In this document: in pieces, positions 44,250 to 54,840 of the stretch
Position numbering within the stretch: the first letter of the stretch is position 1
How the letters are laid out: the number at the start of each line of letters is the position of its first letter
From: Nematopogon swammerdamellus
Lineage: Eukaryota; Arthropoda; Insecta; Lepidoptera; Adelidae
Length of the DNA: 64,000 nt
Direction of reading: 5' to 3'
NCBI GenBank assembly: GCA_946902875.1
Contig: OX336343.1
Span: 24,165,596-24,229,595 of the forward strand
Made by a program: the position numbers and the translations under genes
The notes under the pieces: model-generated
What the model was told of the DNA's origin: nothing
Databases searched by the model: none
What the model saw: only the letters and a program-made list of their open reading frames with translations

Positions 44250-44320
44250 CTCTCGCTCTCTCTCTCTCTCTATCTCTCTCTTTTATGAAAGAGAGAGAAA
44301 GTGGAAAGAGGTACTCTTCT
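44250..44320. repeat. (CT)n/(GA)n palindromic microsatellite
   Basis: (CT)n is followed after TTTTATGAAA by (GA)n; CTTTCCAC and GTGGAAAG frame the pair. It can fold as a hairpin. Confidence 0.75.
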
Positions 44321-45724
44321 TATTTGTGTACGGGCTGAGACTCGCTAAATCTTAATATCGTATGTTGCTACACACAACTTTCATTAACAAAAAATGTACC
44401 TATCTAAACTGAGAATTAGTTGAGAAGATCTTAGACGTTTACATATTATTCTCGTTCCACCGTAATCTTACCATAATTATTTAAAATTTCCTGTCTCAGT
44501 TTTCTCTTATTTTTACGTTATTTTTGACGTTATTTTCCTGTAAATTCAGGTTAGTTATATATAGTTAGTTAGATATAAGTTATTTTTCCGAGGGAGCAGA
44601 TAGTGAATGAAAACTCTGAAAGTTGTTATAAGAACTATATCAAAACCTAATCAAATTAATTACATTATTTTTTTCAGCATCAGTCACATCACTAAGATCT
44701 GAGTTTTTAGAAGTTTGTACCACATTATTTAATACCGATTTCCAGTGCCTCATAAAATAAAATGTGTCGGTCGGTACGAGTAACAGTGGAGCGCCAGGAT
44801 ACAGTAGTCGGGGTGTACAGGGCCGCCGCCGCGCCGCGCGCCGCCCGCCCTAGAGAGACGGGCAATGAAATGGACATTGGGCGGCGGCGTAGTGAATTCA
44901 AATGGTGCAGTTTAGTCAGGCAGTCGTATATGCTAGAGTCCGCTATATGGCGCGCCTGAGCCAGTAACCTCTGGCCCCGGTGCGCGACACGACACGAGCT
45001 GATTAGTAACTCGACTAATGCCGAATGTATTCACAAATGTGATCCTTTGCGTCGTTTGTTAAAATGTGAATATTATATTCGATTAGGTTTTGATGGAGCT
45101 CCTAAAATAACTTACAAGAGTTTTTATCACTATCTGTTCCCTCGGAAAAATATCCTATATCCATCTTTAGATTAGCCTGACTGAATACATCAATGAAAAC
45201 CGAAGTTTTTAGTTGGGATATTAAGGTGTGGATGAGTTAGTGTGTTGTTGGCCTGATGCAATTTAAAAAAAATCACATTATTTTCCAGTTCGTTTCCACT
45301 TTCCAACAAAGTGCACGTTTAGCTGAAGCCTTCAGCGGGGAACGCACGCGCGGCGGCGCACACACACTCGTACACGCGCTCTGGTTGAGTAACGCAGGAC
45401 AAAAACAAATTAATATGCACAATTGCCGCGAAAACGCCAAAAAGCGTTTTCGGATTTTATTTTCGAGTTTCAAATTGGCGACTTTTTGACGCGGCGGCGG
45501 CGGGCGGCGGTGGCGGCGCGGCAGCGCGGCGGCGGCGGGGAGGCACGTGACGGCTTCAAATCACGGGAGTGACGCAAATCCGAAATTACTCAGACAATTG
45601 AACCTCGTTCGTTTGCGCACCATTACCCCGAGAGTGTATCGAGTAAAAGTACGGTCAAGTGTGGACACACCGCCCGCCCGGAGATCCGTAGCGTTCATAC
45701 AACATGCACACCATACATTACATA
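44321..45724. other. No gene recognised
   Basis: GC-rich patches at 44820-44900 and 45490-45545. GCGAAAACGCC...GGCGTTTTCGG-type complementarity occurs near 45430-45450. No gene. Confidence 0.45.
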
Positions 45725-45975
45725 CCATATTACGCTATATGTCCTGACAATGCAGCGTAAAGAAGAGTAATTCGGTGTTGTGCTGCAAGAAATCAGGTTA
45801 ATTACAGCACCACACCGACAGCTATCGCAAGCAAAGTATACAGACAAGTAAGCACGACGACCTACTGCATGACTCAGTTGAAGTAACGTGCCAAGGTGAG
45901 AAGGGGCTATCCTGTCGCCCTTTAGCACGGTATATTTTCCTTATACCTTAGTCGACTTGTGCGACATGCACCGGG
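45725..45975 (-). mobile_element. Repeat family F, minus copy
   Basis: Plus strand GACAATGCAGCGTAAAGAAG, TCGGTGTTGTGCTGCAAG, CAGGTTAATTACAGCACCAC, CTACTGCATGACTCAGTTGA, CGCCCTTTAGCACGG, ACCTTAGTCGACTTGTGCG and ACATGCACCGGGG is the complement of the family consensus. Confidence 0.65.
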
Positions 45976-46009
45976 GCGACGCATTGCGACTATTATTATT
46001 ACAACAACC

Positions 46010-46555
46010 AGCCCCCGGTGTGTTCAACGTACCGTCCACTATGTTATTAAGGTTGCGTCCTTGGATTCGATACAGCGCCGAGCCATCCGTCTTGTTGGTG
46101 ACCCGAAACTTACTGATGGTCTGGAGTCCCTGAGTCACAGACGATTTGTGGGTTCGCGCTTAGTCTGTTTTACAGATACTATCACGGACGCTGCTCTGTG
46201 GAACTAGCATCCCTTATTCCCTGCCACCCGTCCTATCTCCGCATGACTCGTCGCAGAGAGACTCAGCATTTTGTTGTTGACATTGAGATTTAGAGAACCC
46301 ATCGGTTCTCTAAATAGTTTCTTTGTCGCACCGCTAGATTGTGGAACTGTCTTCCGGCGAGTGTGTTCCCCGAATCCTTTATCCTGGGTGTCTTCAAACG
46401 TCGTATTAACAGGCTAGACAGCCTAGCAACAGTCCGCAAATCTGCTGGCATGGCACCTAAATGAGCGTGGTTTCGCGAGGAGAGGTGTTTTTGGCTCTGT
46501 CGAATGTACCATTGGTCTCTCGGCACAGCCACCCATGTTGGTTTACATAAAAAAA
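46010..46555 (+). pseudogene. Decayed LINE reverse-transcriptase C-terminal region and 3' UTR
   Basis: Plus frames encode LDSIQRRAIRLVGDPKLT then LESLSHRRFVGSR, a signature of insect Jockey/CR1-like reverse transcriptases ahead of the C-terminus. After frame breaks come an LPASVFPESF-like string and FKRRINRL. The 3' UTR ends ACAGCCACCCATGTTGG and TTTACATAAAAAAA. Stops and frameshifts rule out function. The fragments at 7765, 9251 and probably 29095 are the same or related family. Confidence 0.75.
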
Positions 46556-47329
46556 ATTAATAAAGGTATATTTGCTTCTACACTACGCACGCGGATATGT
46601 AGGTACGTATTAAGGCAAGAGCGCAACGCGACGGAGCGGAGGCATCCCGAAGCCGCCTCCTCCGCCGCGCCGCCCGCACACGAGCTGTCTCAAGAGTTTA
46701 GACTTCAATGAAGGAAGCGGTTCACGCGCCCGGAGCCGAACGGAAGCGCGGAAGCGCCGAGCTTTTGACCTTACGCGGAACCCTAACAAGAGAAGAATAA
46801 CGGGTCCAATTTCACAAGCTATTAGGTTATGCTGAATAAATTTTGAACCTCCTCCGCTGCGGCCGCGTTGAGGCCGTCTAATGTGTTAATAATAAAATAA
46901 TACTCGTGTGTGTGGCGGGGGTGGTGCGGGGGCGCGAGCGGATCAACTGAGCTCTGTGCGCGCGGGCGAGCGGAGTAAGGGCGCGCGCGGCGCGGGCGCT
47001 CCATTTACATAATGACTCGTCCCGATAATTTAGTTGAATGTGATTTTGATACTGGTATGCGGCGTGAGTGAACGCTAAATACCTCGGTAAGTTGAACAGA
47101 TAGTCCGCGCGCCCGCTCGCTCGCCGCCTCACTATCGCTCTCGCAGACTCTGCGGTTTTGCGTTTTGTGTTGCAACACTGCGGTAGATCAACCGACCCTC
47201 CCGGCCGCCGCCGCCGCGTCTCTAGAACCTTTCCGCCAGTTTCCTTTCGACCGCCGCCGGCGCCGCCGCGCCGGGCAATGTGGTCGCGTGCGTGTGCGCG
47301 CGAGATTATGTTGTTTCCGCGCATTTTCT
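46556..47329. other. No gene recognised
   Basis: Several GC-rich patches (46630-46680, 46905-47005, 47195-47280) give Arg/Pro/Ala-rich frames. A GCGGAACCCTAAC fragment at 46777-46790 may be a family G end. Confidence 0.45.
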
Positions 47330-47712
47330 GTCAGTCTCGGTAGCTCAATGGTGCGGTTGGTCGACTGTTATTAAGCAACCCTGGGCGCGATCAGTACTTG
47401 GATGGGTGACCGCTCGACCGTTGGAGACTGACCGTGGTTCGGATTCCACGTTAAACTGTAGGTCCCTTCCCTTCTTACCTTACTAGGTGGTAGGGTTTAT
47501 CCCGACCGCGTTGCTGCCACCGCACTGAACGAAACGTCTGTCGAAACGGATATGTACATAGTTCGTGTTTTCCGTTCAGTTCAGTGTAGCCGACATATGA
47601 AATTAAGGGAAGCACTGACATGGCACCTAGTTCACCCGGTGTTATGGGCCGACATCACGGATGTTGTAGGTGACGAAGGCAAGCGTGTCAGTTTACATGA
47701 AAAAAAAAAATT
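47330..47712 (+). mobile_element. 5S/tRNA composite SINE (family B), copy 3
   Basis: A box TAGCTCAATGG (47341-47351), 5S box-A-like TTAAGCAACCCTGG (47370-47383), 5S box-C-like AGTACTTGGATGGGTGACC (47393-47411), B-box-like GGTTCGGATTCC (47436-47447). The body then has GTAGGTCCCTTCCCTTCTTA and ACTAGGTGGTAGGG. The 3' end is GTGTCAGTTTACATGAAAAA followed by more A. Confidence 0.85.
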
Positions 47713-49280
47713 TTTTGTTGGCCGTCTCACAGACTGAGGATGTAGCGTTCTCGGGGACCGGTGTATCCACTAACGCCGTCGTTTTAGCAATTTGCCTGAG
47801 TTCTTCATAATTTTAGAAATAAGTAACTGAAAGATGTTTCCTTTATCCTATAAAATAAAGAATTTGAATAGTCTTTATTTCCAGTGTAAACTCTATAGGG
47901 GTCTGACAAACCGGTGCTATAAGTACTGTCAGTTGAAATTATATAACAGGTTAAAGGTTAACCGATTGATTAATGTTAACCGAGGCTTAACTGGCAATGG
48001 AAAAATCGACCCTAATTGGACGCACGAGTATTTTGTGGTGGTATGTACATACATAAGGCCACGGCATGTGAAGAATTGTCCGTCGTTTTAGGCTTATTAA
48101 TTGTCGTCGCGCACACCGCCGCCGCCGCCAGGGCACACCAGGGTGCCGGCAGCGGCGTGGACCAGCTTCGACTTCCAGATTGTACTTTTCCAAAATTAGT
48201 TTAGTATTCTCGATGAAAGCGTTATAATCCGAACATTCGGCCGCAGTGTTTTCGTTCAAAACTCAAAATTCACCTCGACTCTGTCGCCCAAGCGAACCGA
48301 AAGCTGTTCGGAGTCTGTAAATAAATCAATGAAATTCGTAGAGCGTCTTCCGAAAGCGAACATAATTGTAGGCTGAATATAAATGTCGCCGGGCGGCGCG
48401 GCGCGGCGCGGCGCGGCGGAGGCGGCGAGTCGCTTCGAGCGCACAAACTTATTCAAAGATTGGCTCTAAAACAATTATCTATCGCGGGACAACGCGCTAA
48501 CACAATTTGTACAGACAGACGGACGGACTAGAGACCCACTCACCCCTACAGGGCCACCCCGACCTGCCCGCCCGATCTTTCACCCGCATTACGCAAACAC
48601 CTAGCCAGTCGCTCGCTAATGTTGAAACTGCTTATAGTCTTTTCCGGTCTGTTCAGTATTTTAAACCTTTTAGTGTGTAATCGTTATGTGTGTGTAGCAA
48701 CAACTACACACACATTCAATAAAATCGTTTATATGTTAAGTAAACATTATTCATAATACACTCCTCGTCCAATAAAATAACACAAATTAAAACAATTAAA
48801 CAAATTCACACAGGAAGAGCGCAGCCCGCTGAAATGCGGAGGTGCGCTCAATGCAGCGTGCACGTATGTACATACATACATACAACGTTCACGCGTAACA
48901 CATCCTACCAGCCGACAATGAGGTCGTTACAACAGATCGAGTTGACGAACTTCTGTTACATACTCGCTCTACTATATGAGTTCTAATTATACAATACATT
49001 TTGAAATAAATAAAAAAAGCCGTTTCATCAGAGATGGATCGTCGATCTATGAGTATCCGAAACTCGACGAGATGGCTCGCTCGAACTGAATTTGTTTTGA
49101 AGCCGAAATATAATAGAGGGGGGTGGGGCGGGGGCGGGGGAAGGCTTACAGGCGAAACGTTTAATTGAATAGAGAGCCGCTTGAAGAAAAACAGAACGAA
49201 AATATTGTCGGACTGTTGTTCGCTGCAGCAATTTGTTGACAATCCTTGTATTGTGCGCTAAGTGGTAATTATAGCGTGGC
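47713..49280. other. No gene recognised; one weak protein-like frame at 48160-48259 (minus)
   Basis: A minus frame starting at 48259 begins MNENTAAECSDYNAFIENT and continues KLILEKYNLEVEA before becoming Arg-rich. The first 33 residues look more protein-like than their surroundings, but nothing else supports an exon. A GGCGC run lies at 48391-48416. Confidence 0.4.
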
Positions 49281-49302
49281 CGGGTCCGTATCTACGGACC
49301 CG
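49281..49302. repeat. Short palindrome CGGGTCCGTA-TC-TACGGACCCG
   Basis: Perfect 10-bp arms around TC. It resembles the GGTCCGTA parts of family G elements folded on themselves. Confidence 0.8.
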
Positions 49303-49488
49303 TGGTGTCTTTTGTTAATCTTCCTACATCCATATTTACTGGCCACATTATGAAAAGTCTGTTGATATCACTAGATATTATACACATTCAAAATTAACAA
49401 TGTTTTCTGTAAATAATTTATTGTGAAAGAAATTGGTTACTCAACTCTACATTTTAATTCATCTGTCTTAGTCTACCTACATTAAGAC

Positions 49489-49525
49489 CTTCGCGAAAAA
49501 TGTACATTGTACATTTTTCGCGAAG
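49489..49525. repeat. 37-nt perfect palindrome
   Basis: 18-bp arms (CTTCGCGAAAAATGTACA and its complement) around a single T. No element boundaries are recognised outside it. Confidence 0.9.
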
Positions 49526-50576
49526 TATTTTGCGAAACCGGCCTAAGGCTTTTTCTACTTTTTGCTTAAAAAAATTGTACGCGCCGGCCGCAACTCAACT
49601 CTAATATTGTCTACTAATACCTAAGGCTTATTTCGTATAGGCTTTTGTGCCAGCCCGGGAAAATGTATTTTCCTAATTCTGTAAGCGTTCTTCCACGAAC
49701 TTCGGTTTGTTCCCGTAATTCAATATTAACAATATTATTATGTGATAAAATAATTTTATTTTTTTCGAAAATATCTCAATAATTCGAGCGGTTTTCTATC
49801 GGGAAAAGTACGAAGCGCACGCCCCTCTATGGTACAGCTTTCAGGCATAGTAGCAATTATGGAGAAAACTGGGACTTTTTCCTATGTGACACCACTACCA
49901 TCATCACGCGGTCTAAGGACACAACACGATATCAGTACACCGTTGCCGATACCGCATGCCGCTAATGCTACATCAGCTGCAACGAGCGTTATATCGTACA
50001 ACACTTACCCCGCCCGCCGCCGCCGCCGTCGCCTCGCGTTACGCATTTCGCGAAATCTCAATTCAATGCTGGGGGCCTGGTATACATTTTTACACATACT
50101 TAAACAAAACAAAATTCTAGAAGCTACTGAAATACTTTAAATTTAAATTTTAAATTTTAATAAATAAATAATTAAATGAAATTACTGTTATTCTCCGTGT
50201 AATCTGACGCTAGCCGGCGCCTATATATATATACGCGCGCTGTGGCTCTGCTTGTTTACTTCCGACTCCAGCCGTCTCCTAGATACCAACATTTTCGAAA
50301 AAATAAAGATTTATGACGCACGCGAGATACGATATATTTTACCAGCTTCGGCTAAAATTAACCCTCGGTTAACTCCTCTCAACGTACACGTACCTACCGC
50401 GTAATCGAAAACTTTATTATGATCCTTTCGACTATATGAGAAATGTCAATTCCACCGACAGCTGATAACTGTTAGCCTAGGTAAGCTTAACCAGAAGTAG
50501 TGAAATCGGCACATAAGCAGAGCACAGTCTTAGGGAAATCGCATGGAAAACGTACTTAACTTATTATATTTAATAC
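49526..50576. other. No gene recognised
   Basis: AT-rich, with a 103-codon plus frame at 49829-50140 of unclear meaning (no domain; an Arg run in the middle). Confidence 0.45.
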
Positions 50577-50792
50577 TAGCTGAGCCCGCGGCTCCGCTCG
50601 CGTGAAATTCGTATTCCAAAGAAGAATGTAAGTAACTAAGGGCGAGGCCGAAGGCCGAGCTGCTTTCAGGTAAACGATAAACCTTTCTCAAATAAAGGAA
50701 GTAAGTAAGGGCGAGGCCGAAGGCCAAGCTGCGTTCAGGTAAACCAAAAACCCTCTTCCGCCTTTAGGTAGGTTTAAAAGAATTAAACCTAC

Positions 50793-51260
50793 CTAAAAAA
50801 CATTAAAATAACTATCAAAACGGGCATTTTCAAATGTTCTTAGAGCACTTGCGGCATTACCCCGCTGGATGGCAAGGCTTACCCTTTGAATGAAGTACAT
50901 AAGCCCTTGATGGCGGGACACCAGTTGCGTCAACCAGCTCAAGCCTCTTTTGGCTTCACTGCTCCACGGACCGAGGGTTTCAACCGCAAACGCAACAAAT
51001 TCGAAATCTTGAATTATATTTCTATATTTGCTGCGTTTGAGGCTCTCCGCCCCAGCCTCGGCCGCGCCAGCCGCTCTTGAAGATGTCCTAACGTGACTTG
51101 GAGCCAATGTGAGAACAAAAGTGGCGTCCCACATCAAAGAACTACCCTTAGTCAATGGCACTAAGGTGATAGCATCGGGCCTCTTGCCATCCAGCCGGGA
51201 ATAACCGCGAGGTTCTAGGATGCACGGTATATTTGCCGTTAGAAGCGTGGACTTTATAAT
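50793..51260 (-). pseudogene. Reverse-transcriptase C-terminal fragment (WDATxxxTLA...ETLGPW type)
   Basis: About 150 codons without a stop on the minus strand. In order: EPRGYSRLDGKRPDAIT; LMWDATFVLTLAPSHVRTS; a KYRNI region; FAVETLGPW; and QRVSLAIQRGNAAS. These strings recur together at the C-terminus of a widespread invertebrate family of reverse-transcriptase polyproteins, where the WDAT region may belong to an endonuclease-like domain (from memory). The N-terminal part, including all RT motifs, is missing. Long stretches of unbroken frame suggest a fairly recent fragment. Confidence 0.65.
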
Positions 51261-51299
51261 AAAATTTAAATTAAATTAACTCAATCTTAATATTAATTA

Positions 51300-51840
51300 A
51301 CTTTATTCGAGATGGTTTAGCTTCTTCCTGAACGCAGCTCGGCCTTCGGCCTCGCCCTTAGTTACTTGCTTTCTTCGAGATGGTTTATTATTTGTCAGAA
51401 CGTAGCTCGGCCTTCGGCCTCGCCTTAGTTGCTTACTTTCTTCAAGATGGTTTAGCTTCTTCCTGAACGCAGCTCGGCCTTCGGCCTCGCCCTTAGTTAC
51501 TTGCTTTCTTCGAGATGGTTTTTCAATTATTCGAACGTAGCTCGGCCTTCGGTCTCGCCTTAGTTATTTACTTTCTTCAAGATGGTTTAGCTTCTTCCTG
51601 AACGCAGCTCGGCCTGCGGCCTCGCCAAATAGTTACTTACTTTCTTCGAGAAGGTTTATGGTCTTCGAGAATAGAGCTCGGCCTTCGGCCTCGCCCTTAG
51701 TTACTTACTTTCTTCAAGAATGTTTTTCTTCTTCCTGAACTCAGTTCCTCCTTCCGCCTCGCCCTTAGTTACTTTCATCGAGAAAGAATATCGTTTACGT
51801 GAGCGCAGATCCGCCTTCGGCCCCCCTTTAGTTACTTACT
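51300..51840 (-). repeat. Tandem array of ~60-110-bp units with GCTCGGCCTTCGGCCTCGCC
   Basis: About eight diverged units, each with CTTCCTGAACGCAGCTCGGC, a CTTCGGCCTCGCC block, TTAGTTACTTACTTTCTTC and GAGATGGTTTA. Alternate units differ consistently (for example Leu-like TTATTATTTG versus GCTTCTTCCTG), suggesting a two-unit higher-order pattern. Confidence 0.75.
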
Positions 51841-52134
51841 TTCTTTTTTTTAAATACGAATTTCACGCGAGCGAAGCCGCGGTCAACAGATATATAAATT
51901 TTATTGTACCAATGACAGCGACATAACTTCGACTTTCAATTATTATTTTTATTTATCAAACAATTTGTCACCGGCCAGCTCACGTCGAGATGACAGTTCT
52001 CCGTTGTCAACATGACATTTAAAATTGTTTTTTACCTTTACTTTGGATTACGTGATTTTTATTATATTTTTTAATGTCTCTTTATTCACGTTCTTATAAT
52101 ATATTACATTAATTTTACATAAATTTTACAAAAA

Positions 52135-52290
52135 GTATATTTTTTAATTATTATGTTCATCCGGGATATACACTGTCACTATAAAAAGTTTCGTCAAATT
52201 CCGTTCAGTGGTTTTTTGCGAGATGCGCGTACAAAGAGACATTTTTGCATTTATGATTTTATGATATGTATAGAAAAAATAGATATGTAT
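52135..52290 (+). mobile_element. Family D-like 3' segment, copy 1
   Basis: AAAGTTTCGTCAAATTCCGT, TCAGTGGTTTTTTGCGAGAT, GCGCGTACA, and an end in TTTATGATATGTATAGA. RTE-like 3' terminus. Confidence 0.5.
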
Positions 52291-52489
52291 AGATAGACTA
52301 TTGTGTTCAAGTTATAAAAAAGAAGAACTGTCATTTTCGTTGTATCTACTTATTTTTAAATTTCGAATGAATATTTTATTCAAATTGTATTTGCTGCGAG
52401 TTCTCAAGATATAATTATGTACTTTGGACTACGTGATTTTAAACGCGCAATAATGTTTATAATTGTAAATTTATTTTTTATTTTTGTTA

Positions 52490-52735
52490 TTTTTTTTTAC
52501 GTATTATGTTAACCCGGCATATAAACTGCCACTATACAAAGTTTCGTCTAATTCCGTTCAGTGGTTTTTGCGTGATGTGCGTACAGACAAACAAACAAAC
52601 AAACAAAAATTTAAAAACTGTTCTAACATGTTCAGTATCTCATTTTAAGCCACCCTGGTTAGTTTTTTTCCGAATACATTCAATGTACAGACTTTCTTAC
52701 CTCTACGATTTTATTATATGTATAGATAGTAACAT
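52490..52735 (+). mobile_element. Family D-like 3' segment, copy 2
   Basis: Same order as 52135-52290 with a (ACAA)n run at 52587-52610. It ends GATTTTATTATATGTATAGA. Confidence 0.55.
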
Positions 52736-54529
52736 CTCCGCGCCCCAGCCCCCTCCGCGCCGCCGCTCCGGCGCTCTCCCTGTAGACGAAGAGGCTTCGA
52801 GAGCCCTCTTCACTGTACTTCTCTGCTCAGACGCTCGTTAATCGAACACTACATCACTAGACGAGCTCAAAACGCGCCAAACTCGACCTTATGTCGCACC
52901 GATAACTTCTCGTCTTAATGACGCTCGACGTAACACTCAGAGAAATCTATACCGTATCGCGACGGCGCACAGTTCAATATGGCTACGCTCTTGCCGCTAT
53001 CCAAACTTGAAAATTATTGCTTGGAGTTTAATTGTTCCTTCGTCAATCTCTCTATCGAACCATTTCGGAGTGTAGCACGAGCGCTAGACACGAGGTCGGG
53101 GGGGGGGGGGGGGGGGGGGGGGGGGGTCACATTATATATTCAAATATACAATTTATTTCCTTTCGGAAATGCGGTTAATAATAATAATTTAACTAATAAA
53201 CCGTTACATATGCTGCGCCGTCGTCGATTTCATATCCGCTTATAACTATGGAACTACTCAATCAATTCAAATGCAGTTTTATTGGAATTTTCTTACGTTT
53301 TCTGACACAGTAAACCTATAAGGTGGCTATAAGGTATGTGCCACTGTGGAGAAAGCCGCGGGATCAGTTTGTAATAAATCTAATTAAATCATATAAGCAC
53401 AATGTTACATTAATAGTAGAACGTTGAGAATGTAGATAGGTACATTAGTCTCTTTGGCCTGAAATATCTAAATTCTGCTGTCAAGTAGCTGCGGTCATCT
53501 TCGAACCAGTACTGTAGCACAACTTTATACGTGTAAATCGGCCTGAAGATTGTTAAAGACCGAATTATCGGTGGTTGAATGTCTTACGCACAGCACTAGT
53601 CTCCCGGCGGCGTGGCGTGACATCACAAGCCTGGCATGGGGGTGGGCAGGGAGTGGGCGGGCGGGCGGCTAGCTAGAGAGACTTATCCCGCGGCCTCACG
53701 CTTCATTTCCCTTCTGTCCGTCCGACCCTTTCACTATAAGTTCGCTCATCAATCTAAATAGTGCCCTCTCCCCCCCTGAATAGAGTAGGAATTGTAACGA
53801 GAAGTTTTATCTCGGGCGTGTTGAATGGAGGGACTATTTGTTAGTTTAGCGATAGACGCTTCCGCTGTCGCCGCGGACCGTCGGCCGAGTCACTCTACTG
53901 CGCTCTTTCGAGCGAAGCCTCCTCCGGCCCGCAGCTCGCAGGCGTGACCGGCGGCCGGGCCGGTAGGGATCCGCTAGGATGGAATGGCGGTTGGAATTGT
54001 CAATGTATGCTCTAGAGCGGGTGTTACAGTATAACTGGGGTGAAACCCTCCTCGCGGTGTGTACTCCAAGCTTGAGCATTATACTTTTTTTGTGTCGTCG
54101 ATAATATAATAGAGAGTAACCTTGTGGTTAGTCGGAGGGCTCTGGGAGGGAAATTTAGTGCTGCGGCAGAAGACTCGCCAGCTGTTGCAGCAATAAGCTG
54201 AGACAGACACCCATTTGCCTTATTGTTTTCTTAAGTTAAGTTAAGTATTCATTCAATTGTCCTAATCGTGTAAATAAGATAAATAAACATATTTCATTTC
54301 ATTTCACTTGTGTGTCTACCGATCGCCTCCACTTCATTCTATACACATTGTTTTGCTGTTGAAGCAGCTCGTCTCTGAAACGGAGCGTCGCAGTCAGAAA
54401 ATCACATTTTCTGAATTACTGTAATAATATACAACATAAGCTGGAAGATCACATCACATCCCAGCATTTATCTTGTTTTACCGGGTTTCAAGGATACTCT
54501 GATATTAGCATTAACAAATAGGTATTGTA
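52736..54529. other. No gene recognised; 29-G run at 53098-53126
   Basis: A poly-G run of 29 bases sits in otherwise ordinary DNA. GC-rich patches lie at 52738-52780 and 53640-53675. (TTAAG)n-like TTAAGTTAAGTTAAG lies at 54231-54245. Confidence 0.5.
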
Positions 54530-54559
54530 TTTAATATGTAAGTGTAATGTGAGTGACAA

Positions 54560-54840
54560 GAATTGAGAAATAAGAAGGTGGTTCGCTCATGTTGGAAGAA
54601 TGGCTGATAGGAGACTAGCGATAGAAATGTATGGAGCGAATGATAGTGGAAGAATGAAGAAGGGTCGCCCTATAAACGTACATACGTACCTGCACCAGAT
54701 CGAGATTGAGCTCACAAAGGATCACCCGCAACCGGTGAGCACGCATGAAGAACATAATGAGAGTAAAAGAGGCGAGAGAGGTGTGTTAGGATCGTGGCGC
54801 GTGGAGTACCGTTGTCTCTGCCTACACTATTGGGAAACAG
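54560..54840 (+). pseudogene. LINE reverse-transcriptase C-terminal relic
   Basis: The plus frame reads RRWFAHVGRMADRRLAIEMY, then GRMKKGRP, the RWFGHV.RM...GRRxxGRP signature near the C-terminus of many LINE reverse transcriptases. The frame then drifts into non-RT sequence. Only the tail of an old insertion remains. Confidence 0.6.

Larger units (their letters stand above)
50577..51888. mobile_element. 1.3-kb element with inverted termini and tandem-repeat arms
   Basis: The outer ends are inverted: CTGAGCCCGCGGCTCCGCTC with CGTGAAATTCGTATT at the left, and AATACGAATTTCACGCGAGC with GAAGCCGCGG at the right. Inside, both arms carry copies of a unit with AAGGGCGAGGCCGAAGGCC (left, two copies) or its complement (right, about eight copies in 51340-51840). 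The centre holds an RT C-terminal fragment. It could be a fold-back-like element or two opposed insertions around a LINE piece. Confidence 0.6.

Noticed and set aside
54231..54245. Telomeric repeat
   Set aside because: TTAAGTTAAGTTAAG is not the insect TTAGG repeat and is only three units long.
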